Part shown: positions 6,344 to 6,388 of the stretch, in pieces | How the letters are laid out: every line of letters begins with the position of its first letter | Numbering within the stretch: the stretch's first letter is position 1 | NCBI GenBank assembly: GCA_913058555.1 | Contig: CAJXRJ010000448.1 | Span: 1-6,388 of the forward strand | Source of the DNA: an uncultured bacterium | Lineage (GTDB): Bacteria; Planctomycetota; UBA1135; GCA-002686595 | DNA: 6,388 nucleotides | Direction of reading: 5' to 3' | The notes under the pieces: generated by a model | Seen by the model: the letters and a program-made list of their open reading frames with translations, nothing else | The model's database searches: none | What the model was told of the DNA's origin: nothing | Translations under genes and position numbers: made by a program

Positions 6344-6388
6344 CTGTCTCTTATACACATCTCCGAGCCCACGAGACTAGGCATGATC
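6344..6388 (+). other. Nextera sequencing-adapter read-through (artefact)
   Basis: The final 45 bases are non-genomic. CTGTCTCTTATACACATCT (6344-6362) is the reverse complement of the 19-base Tn5 mosaic end used in Nextera libraries. It is followed by CCGAGCCCACGAGAC (6363-6377), the i7-side adapter, then TAGGCATG (6378-6385), which I recall as a standard i7 index, and ATC (6386-6388), the start of the P7 segment. In translation it gives SYTHLRAHET forward and MYKRQ in reverse, both familiar markers of adapter contamination. It should be trimmed. Confidence 0.97.

Noticed and set aside
6164..6358. Leftward ORF beginning MYKRQ
   Set aside because: Its start lies in the sequencing adapter; MYKRQ is the translation of the reversed Tn5 mosaic end.
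6344..6362. Genuine Tn5-family transposon end
   Set aside because: The 19-base mosaic end alone could suggest a transposon, but it is followed by the Nextera i7 adapter, an index and P7 bases, so it is a library artefact.

Overview
The window looks like the end of a metagenomic contig from a high-GC bacterium. The lineage is probably Planctomycetota, with Acidobacteriota or Myxococcota less likely. The evidence is a sigma factor of the Sigma70_ECF/TIGR02999 type lying head-to-head with a large membrane Ser/Thr kinase whose C-terminal half is a helical repeat-like region. This pairing is characteristic of those phyla. No rRNA or other marker gene is present to confirm the lineage.

Layout, left to right. 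(1) 1-75: a short tail with no assignable gene. (2) A leftward RNase HI gene (76-735) with an unusual N-terminal C2CH zinc-finger-like segment and an Arg/Gly-rich linker. (3) A 165-base divergent spacer, then a rightward gene (901-1749) for an unrecognised 282-residue protein that reads like a PD-(D/E)XK-type nuclease fold lacking the canonical lysine. (4) Converging on it with a 12-base gap, a leftward 921-residue Ser/Thr protein kinase (1762-4527) with all catalytic motifs, one transmembrane helix and a helical C-terminal half. (5) A 163-base divergent spacer containing a cluster of GATCT/AGATC half-sites. (6) The rightward ECF-type sigma factor (4691-5272), followed by a hairpin. (7) A small predicted lipoprotein (5445-5678, possibly starting at 5526) whose mature C-terminus carries two DxSDW repeats. 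(8) After 22 bases, a secreted right-handed beta-helix-like protein (from 5701), cut off by the end of the genuine sequence.

The last 45 bases (6344-6388) are not genomic. They match Nextera transposase-adapter read-through (mosaic end, i7-side adapter, the 8-base index TAGGCATG, then ATC). Any protein predicted across that point has an artefactual tail.

The best-supported working unit is the kinase/sigma pair: a membrane kinase could sense a signal and control the sigma factor, since no anti-sigma gene is visible. The small lipoprotein and beta-helix protein form a separate putative cell-surface operon just downstream and could be a regulatory target, but the sequence does not show this. 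The RNase H and nuclease-like genes appear unrelated to it. I see no CRISPR array, transposase, tRNA, rRNA or phage module. The least-described items are the tiny Asp/Trp-repeat lipoprotein, the nuclease-like orphan and the zinc-finger/RNase HI fusion.
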